A stretch of DNA of 64,000 nucleotides from Dethiobacter alkaliphilus AHT 1 (GTDB taxonomy: Bacteria; Bacillota; Dethiobacteria; Dethiobacterales; Dethiobacteraceae), in the NCBI RefSeq assembly GCF_000174415.1, contig NZ_ACJM01000002.1, positions 163,318 through 227,317 of the forward strand. Direction: 5' to 3'. A program made the translations under genes and the position numbers. The notes under the pieces were generated by a model. The model was not told where the DNA came from. It saw only the letters and a list, made by a program, of their open reading frames with translations, and searched no databases. Positions 24,714-33,058 of the stretch are shown here, piece after piece; within the stretch, counting starts at the first letter, position 1; every line of letters starts with the position of its first letter.

Positions 24714-25964
24714 TTACCCGGCAACGGCTACCTTTTTCCTGCGTATTTCTTCCGGCAGGTGGGCGTGATTAAATGTCCCGGCCAGCAGGCTTTCTTTAAA
24801 CGATGTCACATCAATTTTTTCACGGATAAGCCAGGTCAGAATACCGGCCCTGTCGATCTGCTCCATTAATACATAACCGGTAAGTCTGTTTTCCCGAAAA
24901 ATAAGCTTGCGATAAATTTTACCGCCTTCCGCATCCTGGGTCAGAGAAACCTCTTCTCCCTCATTTGCCTCAATTTGCCCTGCACTGATTACCGGTAAAC
25001 CGAAAAAACTTACTGCATTCATACCCATACCCGTATAAACGGCGTTCTCGCCTGCCATGTTCCGTCCCGCCACTTCCCCCTGACCATAAGCCACGGGCAA
25101 CAGTGGAATCACCCGCCGCTGCTCACTGAGCAAATCATAGCCCTGGGCCACATCACCTGCGGCATAAATGTGGTCAGCGGAGGTTCGCATCCCCTGATCA
25201 ACCAGAATACCGTAATCTGTTTCCAATTTGTCGCGGACAATTTCAGTATTAGGCTGTATACCGATGGAGCTAATCACCAGATCACAGGGTAGAACCCGGC
25301 CGTCTCTCAACTGAACCGCTTCTGCCGCGCTTTTCCCTAAAACAGCCTCGGGTTCGCTGCCGCAAACTAAATGAAGACCGCAATGCTTTAGGTGAGCGGT
25401 AAGCTGTTCAGCTGCCTTTGTGTCCAGGAAATTCCGCAAAATACGGCTGCGCACAACAAGCGTCGTCTTTACTCCCAGCGAAACCAACGCTTCAGCTGCT
25501 TTTAAGGCCGTAAGCCCGGCGCCCAGAACAACGGCGGACATTTCGGGCCGGATATAGTGCTGCAGTTTCCGGGAGTCATCCAGAGTATAAAAGGAGAAGA
25601 CGTTCTTTTTGGTAATGCCTTCAATATCTAAGCCGGACGGCCGGCTGCCGGTGGCTATCAGGAGCCTGTCATAGGCAATACACTTTCCTCCGGAGAGACG
25701 GACTGTTTTACCTTCCACATCGATGGATTCCGCCGTTTTCCCAAGTAAGGTAGTAACCTTATTTTCCTGATAAAAACCGGGCGGACGATAGGCCATTCCG
25801 GCGGAATCAACCTTTCCCGACAAATAATAGGAAATCAGGGGACGGGAATAGGTGTGATGAGGTTCTGAAGAAATAACGGTAATGGAACTGTCCTGGTCAC
25901 TTCTGCGTATACCCTCCACCGCACCAACGGCTGCGGTGGAGTTACCGATTATAACATGCTTCAT
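24714..25964 (-). CDS. FAD/NAD(P)-dependent oxidoreductase of the glutamate synthase operon
   Basis: 416-residue flavoprotein of the pyridine-nucleotide-disulfide oxidoreductase superfamily. N-terminal FAD site IIGNSTAAVGAVEGIR, second dinucleotide site VVLGAGLTALKAAEAL near residue 145, and the ATG...AAGDVAQG FAD motif near 290. It resembles NADH:rubredoxin/nitrite reductase-type proteins. In this operon it probably feeds electrons from NAD(P)H, through the ferredoxin-like protein, to the synthase subunit; that role is inferred from gene order. Its ATG touches the stop of the upstream ferredoxin gene (coupled translation). Confidence 0.88.
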   Translation of the reverse strand: MKHVIIGNSTAAVGAVEGIRRSDQDSSITVISSEPHHTYSRPLISYYLSGKVDSAGMAYRPPGFYQENKVTTLLGKTAESIDVEGKTVRLSGGKCIAYDRLLIATGSRPSGLDIEGITKKNVFSFYTLDDSRKLQHYIRPEMSAVVLGAGLTALKAAEALVSLGVKTTLVVRSRILRNFLDTKAAEQLTAHLKHCGLHLVCGSEPEAVLGKSAAEAVQLRDGRVLPCDLVISSIGIQPNTEIVRDKLETDYGILVDQGMRTSADHIYAAGDVAQGYDLLSEQRRVIPLLPVAYGQGEVAGRNMAGENAVYTGMGMNAVSFFGLPVISAGQIEANEGEEVSLTQDAEGGKIYRKLIFRENRLTGYVLMEQIDRAGILTWLIREKIDVTSFKESLLAGTFNHAHLPEEIRRKKVAVAG

Positions 25965-26413
25965 TATGCTCCCTCCTCCTGATCATCACATACCAGAGCC
26001 TCGTTGGGACATTGTTGGACGCATACCGGCTTATCCCCGCATAAATCACACTTGGCAGCCACACTAATCTTTTTTCCCTCACGGGTGATGACCCCATAAG
26101 GACAAGCGGCAATGCACGTCCAGCAACCTACACAACGTTCTGAATCATTTGTTACCAGGCCGCTTTGCAAATCTTTGGTCATGGAGCCGCTGATACAGGC
26201 CTTTACGCAGTTTGCTTCCTCACAATGCCGGCATGGCAGAGCAAAGCAGGTATGACCGCTTTGTTCAATCATAATGCGCGGTGAAGGACGATTCTTATCA
26301 CGCTTGAATGTTCTCACCAAATCATAACGGTAAGCACTGTGTGCTGCAATACAATGGATCTCACACAGGCGGCAGCCCATACAGTGTTCCTCTTTAATAC
26401 GAATCCGTTTCAT
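25964..26413 (-). CDS. 4Fe-4S dicluster electron-transfer protein
   Basis: 149-residue HycB/DmsB-like iron-sulfur protein. Four Cys clusters are visible: CMGCRLCEIHC, CFALPCRHCEEANC, CVGCWTCIAACPYG and CDLCGDKPVCVQQCP. It should carry electrons between the flavoprotein and the synthase subunit encoded on each side. Coupled to the downstream gene by a 1-base overlap and follows the synthase gene by 12 bases. Confidence 0.9.
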   Translation of the reverse strand: MKRIRIKEEHCMGCRLCEIHCIAAHSAYRYDLVRTFKRDKNRPSPRIMIEQSGHTCFALPCRHCEEANCVKACISGSMTKDLQSGLVTNDSERCVGCWTCIAACPYGVITREGKKISVAAKCDLCGDKPVCVQQCPNEALVCDDQEEGA

Positions 26414-26425
26414 AGGCTATCCCTC

Positions 26426-27925
26426 CTATTCCCCTGCAGCTTTGATGCCCAGGATCTGCAGTTCCCTGTCGGTCATTCCCACACCGCGCAGCATTAAACG
26501 GTTACCGCGCAGGCTTTCCAGAGCGTTAATTCCCATACCGCCTAGAAGCTCTTTAATTTCGTGTTTCCAGGCCCTTAGCAAATTGGCTGCCCGGCGGGCA
26601 CCGATTTCCGGATTGAGACGTTTAACCAGCTCTGGGTTCTGGGTGGCGATTCCCCAGTTACACTTTCCGGTGTAGCATTGCTGACAGACATGGCACCCCA
26701 GGGCTATGAGCGCGGAAGTACCAATATAGGCAGCATCTGCTCCCAGGGCAATGGCTTTAACCACATCGGCACTGTGACGAATGCCACCACCCACAACCAG
26801 GGAAACTTCCTGGCGGATACCCTCCTGGCGCAGCCGGGTGTCCACTGCTGCCAGCGCCAGCTCAATGGGGATGCCTACATGGTCCCGGGTGCGCAACGGA
26901 GTAGCACCGGTTCCGCCCCGATAACCGTCGATGGCAATGATGTCGGCACCGGCCCTTGCAATACCGGAAGCAATGGCTGCCACGTTATGAACCGCAGCAA
27001 TTTTCACACTGACCGGTTTGGTATATTCGGTGGCCTCCTTCAGGGAAAAAATAAGCTGAGTCAGATCTTCAATGGAATAGATATCATGGTGGGGAGCCGG
27101 AGAAATGGCATCGCTGCCTATTGGAATCATACGCGTTTCCGAGACTCCGCTGCCCACTTTTTCACCGGGCAGGTGGCCGCCGATACCGGGCTTAGCGCCC
27201 TGGCCGATTTTAATCTCAATGGCCGCACCGGCCTGCAGGTAATCAATATCAACACCGAAGCGGCCGGAAGCCACCTGGGTAATGGTGTTTTTACCGTAAC
27301 AATAAAGATCTTTGTGTAATCCGCCTTCACCGGTGTTATAAAAGGTGCTTTCACTTTCCGCGGCAGCCGCCAGCGATTTTATGGCATTAAGGGAAATTGA
27401 GCCAAAAGACATGGCGGAAAACATAATTGGCAGCTCCAGTTCCAGCTGCGGCGGCAAATCCGCCGGGTTACCCGACGAATCCAACTCCAGGTATGCAGGT
27501 TTGCGTCCCAGAAATGTTCTTAGTTCCATGGGCTCACGCAACGGATCGATGGATGGATTTGTTACCTGGGATGCATTCAGCATCATGCGGTCAAAATAGT
27601 CCGGTAAACCTCTGTCACACCCCATACCGGTCAGCAAAATTCCACCACCCTCGGCCTGTGCCTGAATACCTCTGATGTCTCCGGCAGTCCAGGAGGCGTT
27701 ACCGCTGAACTCCTGCGGTGCTTTCTGAATAGCCAATGCATTGGTGGGACAAAGGGATACACAGCGCTGGCAGTTGGAGCAATCGGTGGAGTCACAAAGA
27801 ACCTCCTTGGTCTCTTCGTCCACATAATGCACTTCATTTGCACATTGGCGGGCACAAACACCGCAATCAATGCATTGCTCCCTGTCCCGCTGTATTTTGT
27901 ATTTAGCTCTTTTATTTATAGTCAT
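26426..27925 (-). CDS. gltB: Glutamate synthase FMN/Fe-S subunit, archaeal type (GltB2)
   Basis: 499 residues. The first 70 carry two 4Fe-4S sites (CIDCGVCARQC and CSNCQRCVSLCP), absent from classical GltB. The rest is the FMN-binding TIM barrel that makes glutamate from 2-oxoglutarate and ammonia: ELPIMFSAMSFGSIS, GAKPGIGGHLPGEKV, AIDGYRGGTGATPL and a 3Fe-4S-type CHVCQQCYTGKCNWG near residue 415. This is the ferredoxin-fused central domain of archaeal-type enzymes. With the separate glutaminase and GXGXG subunits it replaces the large single-chain GltB. Confidence 0.93.
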   Translation of the reverse strand: MTINKRAKYKIQRDREQCIDCGVCARQCANEVHYVDEETKEVLCDSTDCSNCQRCVSLCPTNALAIQKAPQEFSGNASWTAGDIRGIQAQAEGGGILLTGMGCDRGLPDYFDRMMLNASQVTNPSIDPLREPMELRTFLGRKPAYLELDSSGNPADLPPQLELELPIMFSAMSFGSISLNAIKSLAAAAESESTFYNTGEGGLHKDLYCYGKNTITQVASGRFGVDIDYLQAGAAIEIKIGQGAKPGIGGHLPGEKVGSGVSETRMIPIGSDAISPAPHHDIYSIEDLTQLIFSLKEATEYTKPVSVKIAAVHNVAAIASGIARAGADIIAIDGYRGGTGATPLRTRDHVGIPIELALAAVDTRLRQEGIRQEVSLVVGGGIRHSADVVKAIALGADAAYIGTSALIALGCHVCQQCYTGKCNWGIATQNPELVKRLNPEIGARRAANLLRAWKHEIKELLGGMGINALESLRGNRLMLRGVGMTDRELQILGIKAAGE

Positions 27926-27955
27926 AACTTAGCTCCTCCCCTCAAATAGTTCGCT

Positions 27956-29107
27956 TCAGGCGCGCGCCACCCGCTGTTGTGCAGATAAGGCCAACGGACT
28001 GTCATCGTCCTGTTGCTGTGCTACGCTTTCGTCCAAGAGGCCAATGACCGGCTCGCCGCCCCGGGGCATCCAGACCCGGTCCGGTTGTGGGCAGATCTCT
28101 CTGATGGCCGACTCTTCACTGGCCACATACAGAAAGTCTCCGTGTTCCGCCGCTGTCAGCGGCCGCAGTTTAATGCGGTCGTTTAAAGCCATAATCCCCC
28201 CGGCAGAACCCAGTACCACACTGAAAGGGCCGTTAATCAGCAGACTGGAATATACAATGCGCGCCGCCCGATGTAGTTTCTGTTTCTGTGGCGGCATTCT
28301 GTCAATCTCGCTCCAAAACGGTGCTGCCACGGTGGCTACCGCCACATCCAGAGGCAAACCGTGTTTGCGAATCAGCAAATCAAAGATGTAGGTTATGGCT
28401 TCGGTGTCTGTCTGGAGGGAGCATTTATAGCCAAACATCTCCAGATAACGGCGGTTGGCATCATAAGACGATATTTCTCCATTATGAACCACAGACCAGT
28501 CCAATAGTGTAAAGGGATGGGCCCCGCCCCACCAGCCCGGAGTATTGGTGGGAAAACGGCCGTGGGCTGTCCAGATATATCCTTCATATTCCTCCAGGCG
28601 GTAAAACTCTCCGATATCTTCCGGATATCCCACACCTTTAAAGGCCCCCATATTTTTACCGCTGGAAAACACATACGCCCCGCTCATGGCACTGTTAAGG
28701 GCCATTACCCGCTCCACCACATACTCATTGGCACTAAGCTCGCTTTCATAGAGCGGTTCCAGTTTGGGTTTAACAAAATAGCGCCATATTAACGGAGGAT
28801 TGCTAATGCCTTTGGTTTTACGGGTAGAAATGGGACCACCCATTTCCATGGTAAAATACCTGGCAAGTACTTCTTCAGTTTCTTTACGAATGGCATGATC
28901 CTCATAAAACAAATGAAAAGCATAGTAATCACGGAATTCGGGATAAATGCCGTAAGCGGCAAAACCACCCCCCAGTCCGTTGGAACGGTCGTGCATCAGC
29001 GCGATGGAACGAATTATTTTTTCCCCGGAAACGGTTTTTCCCTTGCGGTTAATAAAACCTGTAATGGCGCACCCGGATGGAATCCGGATTTCTCCTTCCC
29101 TCAACAT
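27956..29107 (-). CDS. Glutamate synthase glutaminase subunit (class II amidotransferase, GltB1)
   Basis: 383-residue Ntn-type glutaminase that releases ammonia from glutamine for the synthase subunit. The nucleophile is expected to be Cys13 in IPSGCAITGFINRKGK, so 12 residues must be removed to expose it. Other motifs: GGGFAAYGIYPEFRDYYAFH, GRFPTNTPGWWGGAHPF and HNGEISSYDANRRYLEMFG. First gene of the operon, with an AAGGAGGG ribosome binding site. It is preceded by a promoter and an attenuator-like leader. Confidence 0.92.
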   Translation of the reverse strand: MLREGEIRIPSGCAITGFINRKGKTVSGEKIIRSIALMHDRSNGLGGGFAAYGIYPEFRDYYAFHLFYEDHAIRKETEEVLARYFTMEMGGPISTRKTKGISNPPLIWRYFVKPKLEPLYESELSANEYVVERVMALNSAMSGAYVFSSGKNMGAFKGVGYPEDIGEFYRLEEYEGYIWTAHGRFPTNTPGWWGGAHPFTLLDWSVVHNGEISSYDANRRYLEMFGYKCSLQTDTEAITYIFDLLIRKHGLPLDVAVATVAAPFWSEIDRMPPQKQKLHRAARIVYSSLLINGPFSVVLGSAGGIMALNDRIKLRPLTAAEHGDFLYVASEESAIREICPQPDRVWMPRGGEPVIGLLDESVAQQQDDDSPLALSAQQRVARA

Positions 29108-29133
29108 GGCAATCCCTCCTTAAGATATAAAAA

Positions 29134-29173
29134 GCTCCCGCAGGCATGTGAAGTTCACATTACCTTTGGGAGC
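29134..29173 (-). terminator. Attenuator terminator in the glutamate synthase leader
   Basis: GCTCCC / GGGAGC base stem, continued inward by AGG/CCT and ATGTGA/TCACAT pairs, followed by five T. It lies 27 bases before the first start codon of the operon, so it must be read through for expression. Confidence 0.85.
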
Positions 29174-29205
29174 GTCATCGCCCATATGCGGCACGTCATT
29201 GTGCC
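29134..29205 (-). promoter_or_regulatory. Two-hairpin antitermination leader of the glutamate synthase operon (ANTAR-type candidate)
   Basis: In transcript order: hairpin P1 (GGCAC, hexaloop AATGAC, GTGCC; 29205-29190), a 6-nt linker, hairpin P2 (GGGC, hexaloop GATGAC, GCTCCC with one bulge; 29183-29168), then a terminator whose 5' arm GCTCCC (29173-29168) is the same bases as the 3' arm of P2. P2 and the terminator therefore exclude each other. Two tandem hexaloop hairpins with the second overlapping a terminator is the layout bound by ANTAR antiterminators (EutV, NasT/NasR). P1 has the expected A at loop position 1 and G at 4; P2 has G at position 1, which is a departure. Confidence 0.6.
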
Positions 29206-29245
29206 ATTTCCATATTGTGAAATATGTTTTCATTTTTATATCTTT

Positions 29246-29274
29246 ATCTTAGCACGCTGTCTAATTAAAATCAA
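29246..29274 (-). promoter_or_regulatory. Promoter of the glutamate synthase operon (sigma-A type)
   Basis: -35 TTGATT (29269-29274), exact 17-base spacer, -10 TAAGAT (29246-29251). Transcription should start near 29239, giving a leader of about 130 nt. Confidence 0.8.
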
Positions 29275-29295
29275 CAGTTTTTTTTGTAAATTATT

Positions 29296-30993
29296 CTATT
29301 GCTGATACGGGCGCGGTTCCTGCTGCATTCTGCTGGGAATCATCCATGGTGCGGTAACGGCAGCCCGGTTTTCCATCACCCTGCGGTACATCAGTTCGTA
29401 ATATTCCCTGATCATACGGGTGGAGGAAAACTTGTAATGGGACATGTCGATACTGGCCCGCATCATATCCATCCACCGGCTACGGTCATCATAAAAGGTG
29501 GGAATCACTTCATTGGTCAGCACTTTATACAACGCCTGCAAGTCATTCATATTTTGCTGCTGCGGGTCCACATGCTGATGATGCACATCCAATAACCAAC
29601 CGGAAACACCATGCTGCGGACCTTCTCCCACCCAGCCGTCCACCACACTGAGATTGAGCACTCCGTTCATTGCCGCTTTCATTCCGGAAGTTCCCGAAGC
29701 TTCCAGCGGTCGTACCGGGTTATTTAACCAGACGTCACAACCACGGATCAAGAGCCGGGCAATTTCCATATTATAGTTTTCCAGAAACACCACTGCATCT
29801 TTATACTTCTGATCCATTTTGACCAAATCGCGGATAATTCTTTTACCCTCTTCATCATTGGGATGGGCCTTGCCGGAAAATACCAGTTGAATTTTTCCTT
29901 GCTGCAATAGCGGATCAATCATTTCCGAATCACGGAAAATAAGGTCGGAGCGTTTATAACCTGCGGCCCGGCGGGCAAAGCCCACCAAAAGGGCTTCCGG
30001 ATTCAGATTGGCATCGGTATGCTGCCGGGCAAATTCAATCAATTCCATCTTTGCTTTCATGTGGGGTTTCCAGATATCCTGCCCCGCCTCAAAAGCACGG
30101 TTTATTTCCGGTGACTGCCAGGTGGGCAGATGCACACCGTTGGTGATGGAAATGATGGGCCCGGTATCCGCCACATGGCGCCACATGGAGCGTGCTGTAT
30201 GGCCGTGCAGGTTTGATACCGCATTGGCCACGGTGCAAAGCCGCAGAGCTGCTTCGGTCATATTGAAAGGGTCGCCGCCCAACGTGGCCATCTGGTCATA
30301 ATTGAGCCCGTTGTAAGCACCCATTTGCTGCAGTTCGCCATGACTATGCTTTTCATTGCCTGCTTCCACAGGAGTGTGTGTGGTAAATACCACCTGACGA
30401 CGCGTGGTTTCCCAGGCATCCTCAAAAGATTTACCCTGCTCCATTTTTTCCCTGATTAACTCACAACCTGCCAGTACCGCATGACCTTCGTTGAAATGAT
30501 AGACATCCACGTCAATATTTAAGGCACGCAGCAGTCGCACGCCGCCAATGCCCAGCAAAATTTCCTGGGCAATCCGTTCATGGGTGCCGCCACCGTACAA
30601 TTTGTTGGTAATCCAACCATGTTCGCTGCCGGGGAAATTGGTATCCAGCAAATATAGCGGCACATTGCCGTACTGATCAACCAAGCGCACCTTACAGGTT
30701 ACGTCCCGGCCTTCCACCTGTACCGTAATGGTAATACCCGTATCTTTAACAAAGTCGTAATCATAGTTGGGGTAAATGTCGTATGGCCAGCCGTCCTCAC
30801 CCACAAACTGCTCGGTGTAGTCATGGCGCCAAAGCATACCAATACCAACCATGGGTAAATTCAGGTCATGAGCCGCCTTGAGATAATCTCCGGCCAGCAC
30901 ACCCAAACCTCCCGCATAAATTGGGAGCCCTGAATTCAATCCATATTCCATACAAAAGTAAGCAACTCGGGGAAATCCAATGTTTTGCTGCAT
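29296..30993 (-). CDS. glgP: Alpha-glucan (glycogen) phosphorylase, short form
   Basis: Releases glucose-1-phosphate from glycogen or maltodextrin. 565 residues, the compact form of archaea and anaerobes rather than the 800-residue form. Typical parts: the N-terminal VAYFCMEYGLNSGLPIYAGG, the RRQVVFTTHTPVEAGNEKH segment and the pyridoxal-phosphate block EASGTSGMKAAMNG (about residues 430-444). The ATG lacks a good ribosome binding site; a perfect inverted repeat CCGGTT-A-AACCGG covers the region where one would sit. No other glycogen genes are nearby. Confidence 0.92.
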   Translation of the reverse strand: MQQNIGFPRVAYFCMEYGLNSGLPIYAGGLGVLAGDYLKAAHDLNLPMVGIGMLWRHDYTEQFVGEDGWPYDIYPNYDYDFVKDTGITITVQVEGRDVTCKVRLVDQYGNVPLYLLDTNFPGSEHGWITNKLYGGGTHERIAQEILLGIGGVRLLRALNIDVDVYHFNEGHAVLAGCELIREKMEQGKSFEDAWETTRRQVVFTTHTPVEAGNEKHSHGELQQMGAYNGLNYDQMATLGGDPFNMTEAALRLCTVANAVSNLHGHTARSMWRHVADTGPIISITNGVHLPTWQSPEINRAFEAGQDIWKPHMKAKMELIEFARQHTDANLNPEALLVGFARRAAGYKRSDLIFRDSEMIDPLLQQGKIQLVFSGKAHPNDEEGKRIIRDLVKMDQKYKDAVVFLENYNMEIARLLIRGCDVWLNNPVRPLEASGTSGMKAAMNGVLNLSVVDGWVGEGPQHGVSGWLLDVHHQHVDPQQQNMNDLQALYKVLTNEVIPTFYDDRSRWMDMMRASIDMSHYKFSSTRMIREYYELMYRRVMENRAAVTAPWMIPSRMQQEPRPYQQ

Positions 30994-31136
30994 AATATCC
31001 CGGTTAAACCGGTCATCACCGCCCTTTTTTCGAACTTGTCTTTATTGTGTAAAATGAACGGGCAGAATATACGGGCAGCAGGAACAGAATAATTTTTTAA
31101 GAATAACATAAAGAAAGAAACTTAACAGGAGGCGGT

Positions 31137-31616
31137 ATGATGGCCGCAGCAGCACTGGTTTTGGCGGTAATTCTTTTTGCTGCCGGTTTGATTGGAGTTG
31201 TACTGCCGGGCTTGCCCGGCGCATTGTTGGTTTATGGAGGAATGCTTTTATACGGAGTACTTACGTCCTTTGCCTCCCTGGATGCCAATTTTTTTCTGCT
31301 GCAGGGCATGGCCGTCCTGTTAGTCTTTTCCGTTGACTTTCTCAGCACCGCCGTCGGTTCACGCCGCTTCGGCGGCAGCCGCTATGCCGTATGGGGCGCC
31401 GTTTTCGGCGCATTGGCCGGGCTGTTACTCTTTGGCCCCTTTGGCATTATCCTCGGGCCGTTTATGGGCGCAGTACTTGCCGAGACAATTGCCGGCAAAC
31501 AGCTGCAGCAGGCAATCCGTGCCGGTTTCGGCACCCTGGTAGGCCTGTTGGGCGGAACCGTCCTCAAGCTGGCCATCCTCATCATCATGATCATCACCTT
31601 CTTCCGCGCCATCTAA
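31137..31616 (+). CDS. DUF456 membrane protein
   Basis: 159-residue protein with four or five hydrophobic segments and little else. The GLIGVVLPGLPGALLVYGG start and the GxxxGxxLGPFMGAVLAE-like stretch match the DUF456 family, whose function is unknown. ACAGGAGGCGG ribosome binding site at the first of two adjacent ATGs. The gene is divergent from glgP and followed by the tandem hairpin repeats at 31618-31748. Confidence 0.8.
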   Translation: MMAAAALVLAVILFAAGLIGVVLPGLPGALLVYGGMLLYGVLTSFASLDANFFLLQGMAVLLVFSVDFLSTAVGSRRFGGSRYAVWGAVFGALAGLLLFGPFGIILGPFMGAVLAETIAGKQLQQAIRAGFGTLVGLLGGTVLKLAILIIMIITFFRAI

Positions 31617-31617
31617 A

Positions 31618-31748
31618 TGGGACAGTGGGACAGGTCAACTGTCCCACTTTTCTCCTATTTTTTTTGGACAGAGGGACAGGTTTATCTGTCCACGTTTTTG
31701 GGGGTGTGGCACGATTTTGAGACAAAGGGGACAGGTTAATTTGTCTCA
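31618..31748. repeat. Three tandem GGGACAGGT hairpin units (REP-like)
   Basis: Units at 31618-31646, 31665-31692 and 31718-31748. Each has an inverted repeat around a fixed GGGACAGGT core: arms TGGGACAG/CTGTCCCA, TGGACAG/CTGTCCA and TGAGACAAA/TTTGTCTCA. The arm sequences change from unit to unit but stay complementary. Similar hairpins are scattered in many anaerobe genomes and in some cases belong to REP-associated tyrosine transposases; no such gene is in the window. Confidence 0.7.
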
Positions 31749-31785
31749 TGACAGGAGTGACTCTCTGCCAGGGCAGGCAGAATTA

Positions 31786-31816
31786 AAAAAGACTCAGGAG
31801 CAACCTGAGTCTTTTT
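31786..31816 (-). terminator. Intrinsic terminator after the macro-domain gene
   Basis: GACTCAGG / CCTGAGTC stem with a 5-nt loop, extended by A/T pairs and T-runs on both sides. Confidence 0.9.
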
Positions 31817-31825
31817 TGGTCTTCT

Positions 31826-32359
31826 TTATACCGGTAAGTTTTTCAGTGCAGCCTGGTAAGCTGCATAATCGTTATCTCCAAAGAGCACAAACCGTACTTT
31901 CTGTATTTCCGGGTGTTCCCGCAGGTAGTCACGGACTGCCTGTAAGGAAACTTTGGCCGCTTCGTCAATGGGGTATCCGAACACACCGGTGGAGATAGCG
32001 GGAAAAGAAACGGACTGCGCATCATGACCGGAGGCCAGTTTGAGAGACTCCATATAGCAGGATCGCAGCAGTTTGGCATCCTCCGGGCTGCCGGAATAAA
32101 CAGGCCCCACGGTGTGAATCACATAGCGGGCACGCAGATTATACCCCCAGGTGATTTTTGCCTCCCCGGTTTCACAGCCACCCAGCTTTTTAGTATCCTC
32201 CCAAAGCTGTTCTCCGGCAGCTTTATGGATTGCCCCTGATACACCGGCTCCGGGACTTAATTCTTTATTAGCCGCATTTACAATGGCAGCTGTTTCTTCC
32301 TGGGTGATGTCCCCCTGTGCCAGCTCAATTACCGATTTGTTGACTTCCTTTTTTTCCAT
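31826..32359 (-). CDS. Macro-domain protein, O-acetyl-ADP-ribose deacetylase type
   Basis: 177-residue single macro domain that binds ADP-ribose. Motifs: VNAANKELSPGAGVSGAIH with the catalytic Asn/Gly-rich loop, YVIHTVGPVYSG, and FPAISTGVFGYPIDEAA. This is the YmdB/MacroD-like class that removes acetyl or ADP-ribosyl groups. Start ATG behind GGAGAGTGGGG. It follows the rhomboid gene by 15 bases in the same direction, so it may be its second gene. No sirtuin or ADP-ribosyltransferase partner is encoded here. Confidence 0.9.
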   Translation of the reverse strand: MEKKEVNKSVIELAQGDITQEETAAIVNAANKELSPGAGVSGAIHKAAGEQLWEDTKKLGGCETGEAKITWGYNLRARYVIHTVGPVYSGSPEDAKLLRSCYMESLKLASGHDAQSVSFPAISTGVFGYPIDEAAKVSLQAVRDYLREHPEIQKVRFVLFGDNDYAAYQAALKNLPV

Positions 32360-32374
32360 GCCCCACTCTCCTCT

Positions 32375-33043
32375 CTATTCACACTTAATCTTTTTGCCAA
32401 ACAGATTAATTAAAACCATACCTGCCACAAAGCCCCCGATATGCGCCCACCAGGCGATGGATACATCCACGCCGATGCTGGCAATACCCTGCAACAGCTG
32501 CAGGAAAAACCAGAATCCCAAAAACAGCACCGCCGGCAGCTCTACCGGAGTAAGGATGATAAAGATAGGGACAAGCGCCAAAACCCGTGCCTTGGGACAG
32601 CTTACCAGATAGGCACCCAATACCCCGGCCACCGAACCACTGGCACCGATAATTGGTACCTGGCTTGCCGGATCCAGGGCCACCTGAGCCAGTCCGGCCA
32701 GAATACCCATTAACAGGTAAAAGACCAGATACTTGACATGACCGACCCGGTCCTCGATATTATCGCCAAACACCCACAGATAGAGCATATTACTGATAAT
32801 GTGGAGCCAACCTCCGTGCATAAACTGATAGGAAAACAGCGGCCCCGCCGCTGCGGCCAAATCGCCCTGATTTATGGTCTCCATCAAACGCTCCGGAATC
32901 AGACCGTGGGCAAAAACAAAAGGTACCAGCTCACTTTCCGGCATGGACAACTGCCAGAAAAACACACCGATATTTATCACAATCAAAACAATATTTACGT
33001 ATGGGAACCGTCTTGTCTCCGGTGAATCCCTTAAAGGAATCAT
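32375..33043 (-). CDS. Rhomboid family intramembrane serine protease
   Basis: 222 residues, six membrane helices. Catalytic Ser135 lies in GASGSVAGVLGAY and His201 in WWAHIGGFVAG; His81 and Asn85 of the HxxxN loop complete the oxyanion site. It cuts single-pass membrane proteins within the membrane. AATAGGAGGCT ribosome binding site. Next to a DUF1294 membrane gene and before the macro-domain gene; all three point the same way. Confidence 0.93.
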   Translation of the reverse strand: MIPLRDSPETRRFPYVNIVLIVINIGVFFWQLSMPESELVPFVFAHGLIPERLMETINQGDLAAAAGPLFSYQFMHGGWLHIISNMLYLWVFGDNIEDRVGHVKYLVFYLLMGILAGLAQVALDPASQVPIIGASGSVAGVLGAYLVSCPKARVLALVPIFIILTPVELPAVLFLGFWFFLQLLQGIASIGVDVSIAWWAHIGGFVAGMVLINLFGKKIKCE

Positions 33044-33058
33044 AAAGAGCCTCCTATT

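Noticed and set aside
26678..27319. 213-codon plus-strand ORF
   Set aside because: Antisense to the glutamate synthase FMN subunit; composition is that of a shadow frame and there is no ribosome binding site.
31618..31748. A CRISPR array from the three GGGACAGGT units
   Set aside because: Only three units, unequal spacing, each unit a self-complementary hairpin with varying arms and no spacer-like sequence; no cas genes.
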